A DNA stretch of 64,000 bases, from the NCBI RefSeq assembly GCF_036346295.1, contig NZ_CP107819.1, positions 8,122,001 through 8,186,000 on the forward strand, read 5' to 3'. The first letter of the stretch is position 1. Each line of letters starts with the position of its first letter. The notes beneath the pieces were generated by a model, which saw only the letters and a list, made by a program, of their open reading frames with translations, was not told where the DNA came from and did not search any database. Both the position numbers and the translations under genes were made by a program. This DNA is from Streptomyces sp. NBC_00536 (GTDB lineage Bacteria; Actinomycetota; Actinomycetes; Streptomycetales; Streptomycetaceae). This document shows positions 34,588-43,137 of this stretch, piece after piece.

Positions 34588-35181
34588 ATGGCACGGGCAG
34601 GGCTGACGGCGGAGCGGGTGACGGTCGCGGGCGCCGAGCTGGCGGACGAGGTCGGGCTCGACAAGGTGACCATGTCGCAGGTGGCGCGGCGACTCGGCGT
34701 GAAGGACGCGAGCCTCTACGCGCACGTCCGCAGCCTGCAGGATCTGCGCGGACGGATCGCGCTGCTGGCGGCGGACGAGAAGACCCTCCGCATCGCGGAG
34801 GCCACGGCCGGGCGGGCGGGCAAGGACGCGCTGCTCGCGTTCGCCAACGCTTGGCGGGAGTACGCCCACACGTATCCGGGCCGCTACACCGCGACCCAGA
34901 CCCCGATCCCGATCGACCCGGAACTGGCCGCGGGGGCGCCCGGACCGCGGCGCGCCATCGAGCTGACCTACGGAATGCTGCGCGGCTACGGACTCACCGA
35001 GCCCGACCTGACCGACGCGGTCCGGTTGCTGCGCAGCACGTTCCACGGCTTCGTCGCCCTGGAGGCCGCGGGCGGGTTCGGGCACGAGCGTTCGCCGCAG
35101 CAGTCCTGGGTCCGCGCCCTCGACGCCCTGCACGCCCTCCTGGAGCACTGGCCCCCGTCCCGAGAAGGAGACCTCGCATGA
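34588..35181 (+). CDS. TetR/AcrR-family regulator
   Basis: 197 residues. The N-terminal helix-turn-helix reads GAELADEVGLDKVTMSQVAR and LGVKDASLYAHV. The ligand domain belongs to the TetR_C_33-like group (FANAWREYAHTYPGRY and GFVALEAAGGFG blocks). ATG 34588 has GAGGAG six bases upstream. It overlaps the hydrolase gene by ATGA, so regulator and enzyme are co-expressed and probably autorepressed through the upstream CCTAGG dyad. Confidence 0.9.
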   Translation: MARAGLTAERVTVAGAELADEVGLDKVTMSQVARRLGVKDASLYAHVRSLQDLRGRIALLAADEKTLRIAEATAGRAGKDALLAFANAWREYAHTYPGRYTATQTPIPIDPELAAGAPGPRRAIELTYGMLRGYGLTEPDLTDAVRLLRSTFHGFVALEAAGGFGHERSPQQSWVRALDALHALLEHWPPSREGDLA

Positions 35182-36068
35182 CCGGCCCGACCACCGGCAC
35201 CCTGCGCGTGAACGGCGCAACCCTGCACTACGACGTACGCGGCCGGGGCCCGCTCCTGCTCCTGATCTCCGGAGGGACGGGCGGCGCGGCCTCCTTCGAC
35301 GCGATCGCCGACGACCTGGCCGCCGAATACACCGTCGTGACCTACGACCCGCGCGGCATGTCCCGCAGCACGCTGGACGACCCCGAAGCCGAGCAGAGCG
35401 TGGCCGAACACGCCGACGACGCCTTGCGGATACTGGAACTGCTGTCGCCCGATGAGCCCGCCCGGGTGTTCGGCTCCAGCTCGGGCGCGATCGCCGCCCT
35501 GCACCTGCTCACCGCCCATCCCGGACGCATCGAACGCCTCGTGGCACACGAGCCGCCGGTGGTGGAGGTCCTGCCGGACGCCCCCGCACACCGCGCGCTC
35601 CTGGCGCGCGTACAGGCGACCTTCCGTGCGGAGGGGCTCATGCCGGCGATGGCTGTGTTCGCGGCCGGTCTCAAGAAGGACGGCGACACCTCGGAGCCGA
35701 TGGCCGCGAGCGAGCCGGAGACTGAGAGCCAGCCGAAGGCCGGGATGGAGGCAAAGGCCGGCTTCACGCTTCCACCGCAGGCAGCGGCGCGGGCCCGGCA
35801 GACGATGGCCAACCTGCCCTACTTCGTCGGGCGCATCGTGCCGAGCTTCATGTCCTACGTCCCGGACGTGAACCGGCTGGAGGCACTGGCGGACCGGCTC
35901 GTGCTCGCCTGCGGCCAGGACTCACGCGGCGAGCTGCCCTACCGTCCGGCCGCCTTCCTGGCCGAGCGTCTCGGCATCGAACTCCGGCACTTCCCCGGCG
36001 GGCACACCGGCCTGACCACGCACCCCGCCGAGTTCGGCGAGTTCCTCCGCAAGGCATTGCGCGGCTGA
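35178..36068 (+). CDS. Alpha/beta hydrolase
   Basis: 296 residues. The oxyanion loop is LISGGTGGAASFD, the strand-turn YDPRGMSRS is typical, and the nucleophile elbow GSSSG has S101. A later DSRGELPYRP and FPGGHTGLTTHPAEF supply acid and histidine (GGH). Between about 170 and 200 is an inserted low-complexity SEPMAASEPETESQPKAG segment. It is coupled to the TetR gene. The TetR/hydrolase pair suggests induced breakdown of a ligand; substrate unknown. Confidence 0.88.
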   Translation: MTGPTTGTLRVNGATLHYDVRGRGPLLLLISGGTGGAASFDAIADDLAAEYTVVTYDPRGMSRSTLDDPEAEQSVAEHADDALRILELLSPDEPARVFGSSSGAIAALHLLTAHPGRIERLVAHEPPVVEVLPDAPAHRALLARVQATFRAEGLMPAMAVFAAGLKKDGDTSEPMAASEPETESQPKAGMEAKAGFTLPPQAAARARQTMANLPYFVGRIVPSFMSYVPDVNRLEALADRLVLACGQDSRGELPYRPAAFLAERLGIELRHFPGGHTGLTTHPAEFGEFLRKALRG

Positions 36069-36117
36069 ACCGCTGTCACACGGCGCGGGCGAGCGGGGCA
36101 CGCCCCCCCGACACGGT

Positions 36118-39100
36118 TCAGCCGGGCCCCGGCCGTCGTTGGGGGTGCAGGGTCGCCCACTGTTCCAGGAAGCGGGCGGCCTCCGGGTCACCCGCGGCCG
36201 CCGCCCGCCGGTACCACAGCTCGGCCTCGCGCCGCCCGCGGCGGGTGCGGATGAGGATGTGCCCGAGGTCCATCATCGAGTCGACCGAGCCGGTCGCCGC
36301 GGCGCGCCTGAGCCAGGGTTGTGCCTCCTTGAACCGTCCCGTCTCGACCAGCAGGCCCCCGAGCGGGCCGCTCGCGGTCTCTTCGCCGGCCTCCACCGCG
36401 CGCAGCAGCCAGAACTCGGCTCCGGCGGGGCGGCCGGTCCGGGCCAGCACCATGCCCAGATTGGCCATCGCCGAGCTGTTCCCGCCGTCGGCGGCAACGC
36501 GCAAGTATCCTTCCGCCGCGCGTAGTTCGCCCGTCTGGCACCGCCGCAGGCCCTCGGCCGCCGCCGCGCGGATCCGCTCGGGGTCGGGGGCGCTACGGAT
36601 CCACCCCTGGTGCCCGTCGGGCAGGCTGCGGCGGCGCATCCGCTTCAGCAGGCGCCTCGCCGCCCGGGCCCCGGGGATGAGGTTGAGCAGGGAGGACGCG
36701 GCCATGTAGACGAGGGTGGCCCTGACGTTCGTGGTCTCCCACTGGTCCGGGCCCAGCACCCGTTCGCAGTCGGCCAGCGCCTCCCGGACCATCTCGGTTC
36801 CCAGCGCGTACCGGCCGGCCGCGTAGTAGGCGTCGCCGAGCTGGTGACGGATGTTAAGAGTGGCCGGATGGTCCGGGCCCAGCACCCACAGGGCGTACCC
36901 CAGAGCGGCTTCCAGCACCTCGATGGCCGACCGGAGGTCTCCGGCCCGGAAATAGGCACTCCCGAGCACGGCGCGGACGGACACGGTCTGCCGGTGCTCC
37001 GGTCCGTGCTCCCGTTCGCATGCGACGAGTTCCGCCCGTAGCTGTTCGATGTCGTCGCGCGGCCGCTGGGTGAGTTCCGCTTCGACGGCGGCGACGTCCG
37101 AGCGTACGGCTGCGGTCACGGGGTGGCTCGCCCCCAGGACCCGCTCGCAGTCGGCGCGGAGCGCCCCGAGCTGCCGGGCGGATTCCGTCGCGTCCCCGGC
37201 GGCGTGGTGGGCACTGGCGAGGTGGTAGCGGGCGCGCAGGGTGTCGAACTGGTCCGGGCCCAGGATCCTGGCACAGTCGGCGAGCTGGGCTTCGAACAGA
37301 CCGACCGCCCGGCCCATGGTGCCGCGTTCGTGATGGGCGATGGCGAGATTGCCGCGGGCGACCAGCGTGTCGGGATGGTCCGGCCCCAGCGCCCGTTCCC
37401 GGTGGGCGAGGTTCGCCTCCATCAGCTCGATACCGAGGTCCCGGTCACCGTCGTCGTAGGTGAAGGAGGCCAGGTGGGCCCGGGACGTCAGGGTCAGGCG
37501 GTGGTCGGGGCCCAGGATCCGCTGCTGGTCGGACAGGTTCGCCATGAGCAGATCACGGCCCCGGGCCCGGTCCCCGGCCGCGAGGTACGCGGCGGCCAGG
37601 TTGGCGCGGGCGTTGAGGGCGCGCAGGGCAGCGGGAGCGTACGTCCCCTGCGCCCCCGGTGTCCCTTGCGCCCCCGGCATCTCCTGCATCCCGTGTGCCC
37701 CCTGCGTCCCCTGCGTCCCCTGCGTCCGCTCGTGGAAGTCGGCGATCCGGACGCAGTACCGGATCGCCCGGTGCTGCAGGTTCTGGCTGCCGAGGAAGGC
37801 CGCGGCCGCCTCGAAGACGCCGGTCGTCGCGGGGTCGTCCTGCGCCGGGGTCGTGTACGCGACCAGGGCGTCGGCGTGCGGCAGGAACCGCTGCCAGGCC
37901 TCCAGCCCGGCGTCGAGCGGGGGGCGGGCCCGGTGGAGGAGGTCCACCGCCCGCACGCGCGCCCGGGCGACGGCCTCGTCGTCGCGGTGCCGGATCGCCG
38001 CGTCGGGTGTGCGGAACACCTCCTGCACGAGCCGGTGCACCGACAGCGAACCGCCGACGGCATTGGCCATCCGGTACGCGCGGAGCAGGCCCAGGGCGTG
38101 GACGAGCGGCCCCTGATCGGCCATCGGCGTCAGGAGGCCGCGCGGGATGCCGTCCGGGGCGAACCAGGCCAGGGTCCTGAACACTTCGAGGGCGAGCGCG
38201 TCCTGCGCGGCGATCCTGTCCAGGGTCACGGTCCAGACGGCGGCGATCGTCCGGTCCTCGGGTGTCCCGGCAGCCGCGTGGCGAAAGGTTTCGGCGCTGC
38301 TGTCGTCCAGGAGGTCCAGGTACTCGCCGACGCTGATGCCGGTCTGGGACAGATAGGCGCCCGCCTGCGCGACGGCGAGGGGCAGATGACCCAGCCGCCC
38401 ACTCAGCCGGGCCGCGTCGGGAAGGTCCGCGCGGCCCGAGGAGCGCCGCAGCAGTTCCGTGGCGTCCTCGGCCGGCATGGCCCCGAGCGTCACGGGCCGG
38501 TCGACCAGGTCCTGCCAGCCCTCGGCGAGGCGGCTGGTGATCAGGAAACGCCCGGCGCCCCCGAGCGAACCGATCAGCTCCTGCACATCGGCCGGTGCGG
38601 CGACGTCGTCCAGGACCAGCAGCCACCCGTCGTGACAGGCCAGCCAACTGCGCGCCCACGCGGCGGCGTCCGGCAGGGGAGCGCTGTTCAGCTCGGGCAC
38701 CATGCGTACGGCCAGCGCGGCCAGGCCCGCCTCGATCCGGTCGGGACTGTCGGCGGTGATCCACCAGACGGGGCTGTACGCGTCCTGCCGCATCTGGGCG
38801 TACCGGCAGGCCAGCGCCGATTTGCCGACTCCGCCGAGGCCCGCGACGGTCTGGGCGATCAGCCCCGTGCCGGACCGCATGGCGGTGTGCAGATCGTGGA
38901 GTTCCCGCTCCCGGCCCACGAACCGGCCGGGGGTCAGGGCGGTCGGAGAGAGCCTGCCCGGCCCGCCCGGCCAGCTCAGCGACGCCGCCGGGGGCAGGGG
39001 GTGGTGGTAGTTGTTGATCGTGTTCTTCGCACCGTCGCCCAGGGAGATGATCCCGTGGTTGACCTCGACCTCGGCCCGCCGACGGGAAACGTCGCCGAAC

Positions 39101-39174
39101 GGGTCGCGGGCGGGGTCGCGGGAAGGGTCCACGTCGAACGGGTCGCGGGAGGGGTCCACGTCGAACGGTTCCAC
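36118..39174 (-). CDS. NB-ARC/TPR NLR-type receptor with N-terminal amyloid-like motif
   Basis: 1,018 residues from GTG 39174, nine bases past the upstream stop, with GAGG as ribosome site. Residues 1-30 repeat DVDPSRDP. Residues 39-55 read NHGIISLGDGAKNTINN, the motif shared with the neighbour protein. NB-ARC follows: Walker A GLGGVGKS at 112-119, Walker B LLVLDD at 185-190, FLITSR and LGHLPLAVAQAGAYL. A QGT/PGAQ-rich linker precedes TPR units with the LGPDHPDTL-AR--LA pattern, and Sel1-like repeats end the protein. Bacterial NLRs of this layout are predicted to receive a prion-like signal through such motifs (BASS, bacterial amyloid signalling sequences). Probable abortive-infection defence. 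Confidence 0.85.
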   Translation of the reverse strand: MEPFDVDPSRDPFDVDPSRDPARDPFGDVSRRRAEVEVNHGIISLGDGAKNTINNYHHPLPPAASLSWPGGPGRLSPTALTPGRFVGRERELHDLHTAMRSGTGLIAQTVAGLGGVGKSALACRYAQMRQDAYSPVWWITADSPDRIEAGLAALAVRMVPELNSAPLPDAAAWARSWLACHDGWLLVLDDVAAPADVQELIGSLGGAGRFLITSRLAEGWQDLVDRPVTLGAMPAEDATELLRRSSGRADLPDAARLSGRLGHLPLAVAQAGAYLSQTGISVGEYLDLLDDSSAETFRHAAAGTPEDRTIAAVWTVTLDRIAAQDALALEVFRTLAWFAPDGIPRGLLTPMADQGPLVHALGLLRAYRMANAVGGSLSVHRLVQEVFRTPDAAIRHRDDEAVARARVRAVDLLHRARPPLDAGLEAWQRFLPHADALVAYTTPAQDDPATTGVFEAAAAFLGSQNLQHRAIRYCVRIADFHERTQGTQGTQGAHGMQEMPGAQGTPGAQGTYAPAALRALNARANLAAAYLAAGDRARGRDLLMANLSDQQRILGPDHRLTLTSRAHLASFTYDDGDRDLGIELMEANLAHRERALGPDHPDTLVARGNLAIAHHERGTMGRAVGLFEAQLADCARILGPDQFDTLRARYHLASAHHAAGDATESARQLGALRADCERVLGASHPVTAAVRSDVAAVEAELTQRPRDDIEQLRAELVACEREHGPEHRQTVSVRAVLGSAYFRAGDLRSAIEVLEAALGYALWVLGPDHPATLNIRHQLGDAYYAAGRYALGTEMVREALADCERVLGPDQWETTNVRATLVYMAASSLLNLIPGARAARRLLKRMRRRSLPDGHQGWIRSAPDPERIRAAAAEGLRRCQTGELRAAEGYLRVAADGGNSSAMANLGMVLARTGRPAGAEFWLLRAVEAGEETASGPLGGLLVETGRFKEAQPWLRRAAATGSVDSMMDLGHILIRTRRGRREAELWYRRAAAAGDPEAARFLEQWATLHPQRRPGPG

Positions 39175-39182
39175 GCCGACCC

Positions 39183-39584
39183 TCAGCGATCCCCGACGGT
39201 GTTGCTGGCGTGGTCGCCCAGCGAGACGATGCCCGAGTTCTCCCGCACCTCGGCCGTACGGTCGCCGCTGACCGTGACCACCGGCCGGCCCATCTCCGCG
39301 AGGAGTCCGGCCAGTTCCGCCGCCAGGGCGCGGTCTCCGTCGACCACTCTGACGATCTTCGCGCGGAGCAGTACGAGGTAGTCGTCGTCCCCGGGGTGCG
39401 CCGCGACGTTCTCGACCGCCCCGACGATCTGTGCCCCGGACTCCGGGTCGCGCCGCAGCCGTGCGAGCAGGCGCTGCCCGAGCCGCACCGTGGCGTCCGC
39501 GGCGGCGTCCTCCCCCCGGGTGAGCACCGCCGAGCCGTAGGCACCAACCGCCGCGCCCACCGAGGCAACCACCGCATCCACCAT
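39183..39584 (-). CDS. Bell-type helical protein with C-terminal amyloid-like motif, NLR partner
   Basis: 133 residues from ATG 39584. Residues 1-100 are helical and begin VDAVVASVGAAVGAYGSAVL, as in the Bell-domain proteins found beside actinobacterial NLRs. Residues 116-131 read NSGIVSLGDHASNTVG. About ten of the positions match the N-terminal motif of the NLR encoded eight bases downstream. In the published scheme for bacterial amyloid signalling (BASS), the NLR folds its motif and templates the partner's motif, which activates the Bell effector. Domain names are from pattern memory; the shared motif is seen directly. Confidence 0.72.
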   Translation of the reverse strand: MVDAVVASVGAAVGAYGSAVLTRGEDAAADATVRLGQRLLARLRRDPESGAQIVGAVENVAAHPGDDDYLVLLRAKIVRVVDGDRALAAELAGLLAEMGRPVVTVSGDRTAEVRENSGIVSLGDHASNTVGDR

Positions 39585-39796
39585 GGAACCGTCCACCGTG
39601 CGCCCTCGCTTCTCCCGGAATCGATGCGTGCGACACACATGCTAACGAAGCGCCCGGTGGACATCCCGAAGGTCCCAAATCACGCCACACACAGCCCATT
39701 TGAGTCACCAGGCGCCAGCCGCCAGCGGAACGGATCGCCAGGCCCGGTCGCCGATATCCGGGTGACGCCAGGCCACGGCTTCGGCAGGATCCCCGT

Positions 39797-40528
39797 ATGA
39801 CCCTGCTCCTCCCTCCCCGCGTCACCGCGTCCGCCGCCCGGATCCGGGACGCCGCGCACGCCCGCGGGCTGGCGACCGTACAACTGGACGGCTTCGCCGT
39901 ACCCGAGGGGCTGCGGGCCGCGCACCTGCACGCCGGTCCGCGCTTCGCCGACGCCGTGGCGCCCGGGCTCGGGATCGGCCTGCTGGAGGCGCCGTCCGAC
40001 TGGCTGGCGCGGCTGCCCCGGGAGTTCACCGGGCGGGAGGTCCGGCGGATGCCGATACGCGAGGCGTACGGGCTGCACCGGCCCGTCTTCGTGAAGTCGC
40101 CGAACGACAAGGACATCCCTGCCCTCGTCTACGCCGACGGCTCCCGCCTGCCGGGACCGGACGCGGTGGATCCGCAGACCGAGGTGCTGGTCAGCGACGT
40201 GGTCAGGTTCACGGCGGAGCACCGGCTGTTCCTGCTGGACGGGGCCGTGCACACCGCGAGCCGCTACGCCGAGGACGGTCGCCTCAGCCTGGGCCCGGCC
40301 TCGGCCGAGGCGCTCGCCTTCGCCGCGGATCTGCCGTTCCCGACCCTGCCGTCGGCGATCGTGGTCGACGTGGGCCTCGCCGACGGCCGCTGGGCGGTCA
40401 TCGAGGCCAATGCCGCCTGGGCGAGCGGAACGTATGCCTGCGATCCGGGGCTCGCGCTGGACGTGGTCCTCCGCGCCGCCGCCCCGCTGCCGTCCTTCTC
40501 CGGCTCTGACCGGAGCTTTCTCCGCTGA
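39797..40528 (+). CDS. ATP-grasp domain protein (DUF4343-like)
   Basis: 243 residues. VFVKSPNDKDIPALVY suggests the ATP-binding lysine strand and SAIVVDVGLADGRWAVIEAN the metal-binding E-x-N end of an ATP-grasp fold. Between them lie EVLVSDVVRFTAEHRLFLLD and a short dimer strand. Many Streptomyces carry this stand-alone ATP-grasp type; substrate unknown. Start ATG 39797 follows GGATCCCCGT with no clear ribosome site. It is divergent from the NLR pair across about 210 bases. Confidence 0.75.
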   Translation: MTLLLPPRVTASAARIRDAAHARGLATVQLDGFAVPEGLRAAHLHAGPRFADAVAPGLGIGLLEAPSDWLARLPREFTGREVRRMPIREAYGLHRPVFVKSPNDKDIPALVYADGSRLPGPDAVDPQTEVLVSDVVRFTAEHRLFLLDGAVHTASRYAEDGRLSLGPASAEALAFAADLPFPTLPSAIVVDVGLADGRWAVIEANAAWASGTYACDPGLALDVVLRAAAPLPSFSGSDRSFLR

Positions 40529-40560
40529 AGAGCAAAGCTCAGTGACTCCGGCCGGTCACA

Positions 40561-41235
40561 TCACGCCAGGCCCGCCTCGATGGCGCGGCGGACGGCGGCC
40601 GCCCGGTCGGGGATGCCCGCTTTGGCGAACAGGTTGTTGATGTGGGTCTTGACGGTGGCCTCGCTGATGAAGAGCTTCTCGGCGATGCCCCGGTTCGGCA
40701 GCCCCTGGCCGATCAGCGTGAGCACCTCGCGTTCGCGGGGGGTGAGGTCCTGGGGCAGGGCGGGCCCCGGCGCGGGGGTCCTCGTCGCCGTGTTCCGGGC
40801 GGTGGCGAGCAGCCGGTCCTGTACCTCGCGGTCGAGTACCGACTGGCCGGCGGCCGCGGCCCGGATGGCCCGGGTGATGTCCTGGCGACCCGCGTTCTTC
40901 GTCAGGTACCCGCGGGCTCCCGCGCCCAGTGCGCCCAGGATCGAGTCGTCGTCGGCGAAGGTGGTGAGGACGACCACCGCCACCTGCGGGTACTGCTCGC
41001 TCAGCCGGCGGGTCGTCTCGATCCCGTCCATGACGGGCATCCGCAGGTCCATCAGTACGACGTCCACCGGCCCGGCGGCGACCGCCGCCAGCACCTCGGT
41101 TCCGTCCGCGGCGGCCGCGACGACGTCGATGTCCTCGGACAGGGCGAGCACCGCGGCGAGCGGCTCCCGGACGGCGGCCTGATCGTCGGCGACGACCACC
41201 CTCAACTTCTGCTGCGTTTCGATCGGTTCGCTCAT
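40561..41235 (-). CDS. NarL/LuxR-family response regulator
   Basis: 224 residues. The receiver domain has phospho-acceptor D63 in VVLMDLRMP, acidic DD at 17-18, T in VVLTTFADDD and K in YLTKNAG. The C-terminal LuxR-type helix-turn-helix is LTPREREVLTLIGQGLPNRG then EATVKTHINNLF. Its ATG overlaps the kinase stop by four bases, so it is the cognate partner of that sensor. Targets unknown. Confidence 0.94.
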   Translation of the reverse strand: MSEPIETQQKLRVVVADDQAAVREPLAAVLALSEDIDVVAAAADGTEVLAAVAAGPVDVVLMDLRMPVMDGIETTRRLSEQYPQVAVVVLTTFADDDSILGALGAGARGYLTKNAGRQDITRAIRAAAAGQSVLDREVQDRLLATARNTATRTPAPGPALPQDLTPREREVLTLIGQGLPNRGIAEKLFISEATVKTHINNLFAKAGIPDRAAAVRRAIEAGLA

Positions 41236-42425
41236 CCCGGGATCACTGCCTCCACCTGCCAGCCGCCCCTGTCCGGCCCTTCGGTGACCGGACCCGCGGT
41301 GACGGTTCCGTCCAGCAGCGCGACGCGTTCGCGCATGCCGATCAGCCCCATCCCACTGCCGGGCCCCGCGGTCACCTCGCGGGTGCCGGGGCGGTTACGG
41401 ACCCTCAGTGTCGTCGATGCGGCGGCGAACGTCAGCTCCACGGCGACCTCGCCGCCGGGCGCGTGCCGAGCGGCGTTCGTCAGGGCCTCCTGGGCGATGC
41501 GCAGCAGGTTCTGGGTGACTCGGGTGGGGAGTTCACGGACCGTACCGGTGAGGGTGAGGGCGCCGTGGTGGCCCGACGATTCGACCATCGCGGTCAGGCT
41601 CTCCACGAGCGGCAGCGCGTCCTCGCGCAGCGCGTGCACGGTCCACTGCGCCTGCTTGAGGCTCTCTCTGACCAGGGCGTGGGCCTTGGCGTTGGCCTCC
41701 CGGACCTTCTCCAGGTCACCGGTGTCGATCAGGGCGTCGGCCAGTTCCAACTGCATGTTGATCCCGGCCAGCGAGTGCGCCAGTACGTCGTGCACGTCCC
41801 GGGCGATCCGGCCGCGTTCGCTCAGCACGGCCGTCCGCGCCTCGGCGAGGGCGGCGCGTTCGGCCGACTCGGCCGCCGCGATCACCGCCCGCACGGCTTG
41901 GCGCTGGCTGCGGTTGAGGATGCCGACCAGGACCGGAGTGCCGGTGGAGAGGCCGAGTGTCCACGGCAACTGCTGGTGCCCCGGCCCGAGGTGGAAGTAG
42001 ATGACGCCTGCGCAGAGCAGGCTGCAGAGCCCCGCGAGGGCCAGCGCCCACCTGGTCTCCAGCCGGTATCCGATGTGACCGGCGAGGAAGAAGCCGAAGA
42101 GGTAACCCGTTCCGCTGCTGCTGACGGCGATCAGAGCGGCCGTCGCGATGACACCGACGGTCAGCCACGCGGGGGCGAACCGCTGGGTCACGGCGTTCTC
42201 TGGCAGGCCCCGGGCCAGCAGCGCGGCCGTGCAGACCGCGAAGAGAGCGGCTACGGCCAGGCCCCGGCCGGTGAAGTCCATGGGCCGGATGGTCACGATG
42301 CCGGCGACGATGACCGCCAGCGTCAGCGCCCACCGTACCCGCGGGTCCTGTCCGGGAACCGGGCGCGGGACCGCCCCCGGGGACGGTGCTTTCCCTGGGG
42401 GCGGAGCGCTCTCGGGTGTGGGCAT
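41232..42425 (-). CDS. Sensor histidine kinase, HisKA_3 type
   Basis: 397 residues. A Pro-rich start is followed by five or six membrane helices (about 32-172) with very short loops, so the signal is probably membrane-related. The dimer/phospho-acceptor helix ERGRIARDVHDVLAHSLAG has H212. The ATPase part includes RIAQEALTNAARHA and GSGMGLIGMRERV. ATG 42425. It is co-translated with the response regulator and 20 bases after the small membrane protein gene, which may be a third component. Confidence 0.92.
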   Translation of the reverse strand: MPTPESAPPPGKAPSPGAVPRPVPGQDPRVRWALTLAVIVAGIVTIRPMDFTGRGLAVAALFAVCTAALLARGLPENAVTQRFAPAWLTVGVIATAALIAVSSSGTGYLFGFFLAGHIGYRLETRWALALAGLCSLLCAGVIYFHLGPGHQQLPWTLGLSTGTPVLVGILNRSQRQAVRAVIAAAESAERAALAEARTAVLSERGRIARDVHDVLAHSLAGINMQLELADALIDTGDLEKVREANAKAHALVRESLKQAQWTVHALREDALPLVESLTAMVESSGHHGALTLTGTVRELPTRVTQNLLRIAQEALTNAARHAPGGEVAVELTFAAASTTLRVRNRPGTREVTAGPGSGMGLIGMRERVALLDGTVTAGPVTEGPDRGGWQVEAVIPG

Positions 42426-42445
42426 GCGCAGAACGTACTGCACGG

Positions 42446-42967
42446 TCAGGCCGTGCGGTCGAAGACGGGCACGGGGCGGGCCACCGCGCGGCTCCGGCTC
42501 CGGATGAAGATCGTCGCCAGCCGCGTGACCACCTCGGTGAGGGCCATCAGGACGAACGCCGCCACCCAGGCCTTGTCGCTGGTGATCTGGTGGGTGGCGC
42601 TGAACCGGGCGACATCGGCGGCGCCGCCGTGCTCGACCCACAGCTGGAAGCCCATCCGCGCTCCCATGCCCACCACCCACAGGACCGCCGACACCACACC
42701 GGCCTTGATCAGGACGTGCTCGCCGACGGCCCGGATCCGGGTGTAGACGCCACCCGCGATGCCGAGCACGGCACCGACGCCCACCAGGGCCGCGATCAGC
42801 ACCAGGTCATTGCCCGCGGTGGGGATGGTGTCCAGGTACGAGTTGGCCACGAAGGCCACGATCCCCAGCGGGATCAGGAAGGACTTGAGGTCGAGCCGTC
42901 CTTCCCGGAGCTGCCGGAAGACGATCAGGAGGAGGGCGATGTCGGTGATCCACTCGGTCGTTGTCAT
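42446..42967 (-). CDS. Small multispanning membrane protein linked to the two-component system
   Basis: 173 residues, ATG 42967 (MTTTEWITDIALLLIVFRQL). About five membrane helices, including LIPLGIVAFVANSYLD and ALVGVGAVLGIAGGVYTRIR, with a basic C-terminal tail. It resembles the DUF1453/CcdC-like membrane proteins, but this is tentative. It lies 20 bases before the kinase gene in the same direction, so a joint role in sensing is plausible. Confidence 0.7.
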   Translation of the reverse strand: MTTTEWITDIALLLIVFRQLREGRLDLKSFLIPLGIVAFVANSYLDTIPTAGNDLVLIAALVGVGAVLGIAGGVYTRIRAVGEHVLIKAGVVSAVLWVVGMGARMGFQLWVEHGGAADVARFSATHQITSDKAWVAAFVLMALTEVVTRLATIFIRSRSRAVARPVPVFDRTA

Positions 42968-43023
42968 GCCCTCAAGACTGCTGCGGAACGGCTCGCCACA
43001 CCTGGACCCAGGGGTGGAAACGA

Positions 43024-43075
43024 GGGTGGAGTGCGGGGGTGGAGTGCGGGGGTGGAGTGTGAGGGTGGAGTGTGA
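43024..43075. repeat. Four tandem copies of a 13-bp unit
   Basis: Two GGGTGGAGTGCGG then two GGGTGGAGTGTGA units in the divergent promoter region between the membrane protein and the HTH gene. It could change promoter spacing by slippage. Confidence 0.85.
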
Positions 43076-43115
43076 GGGCGCCACGTCCGGACGTTCTATC
43101 TCCAATCTGTGTTGT

Positions 43116-43130
43116 TTCTAGAATCTAGAA
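43116..43130. promoter_or_regulatory. Perfect 15-bp palindrome at the start of an HTH gene
   Basis: TTCTAGA-A-TCTAGAA ends seven bases before ATG 43138. Its AT-rich character in this GC-rich setting and its position suggest the autoregulatory operator of the downstream regulator. Confidence 0.6.
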
Positions 43131-43137
43131 TGGCGGG

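Noticed and set aside
39175..40116. Upstream extension of the NLR gene to a start near 40116
   Set aside because: It would run over the separate Bell-type gene and an opposite-strand ATP-grasp gene; the GTG at 39174 has proper ribosome-site spacing.
43024..43075. Tandem 13-bp repeats as iterons or CRISPR
   Set aside because: No replication gene nearby and no spacers; simple slippage repeat.
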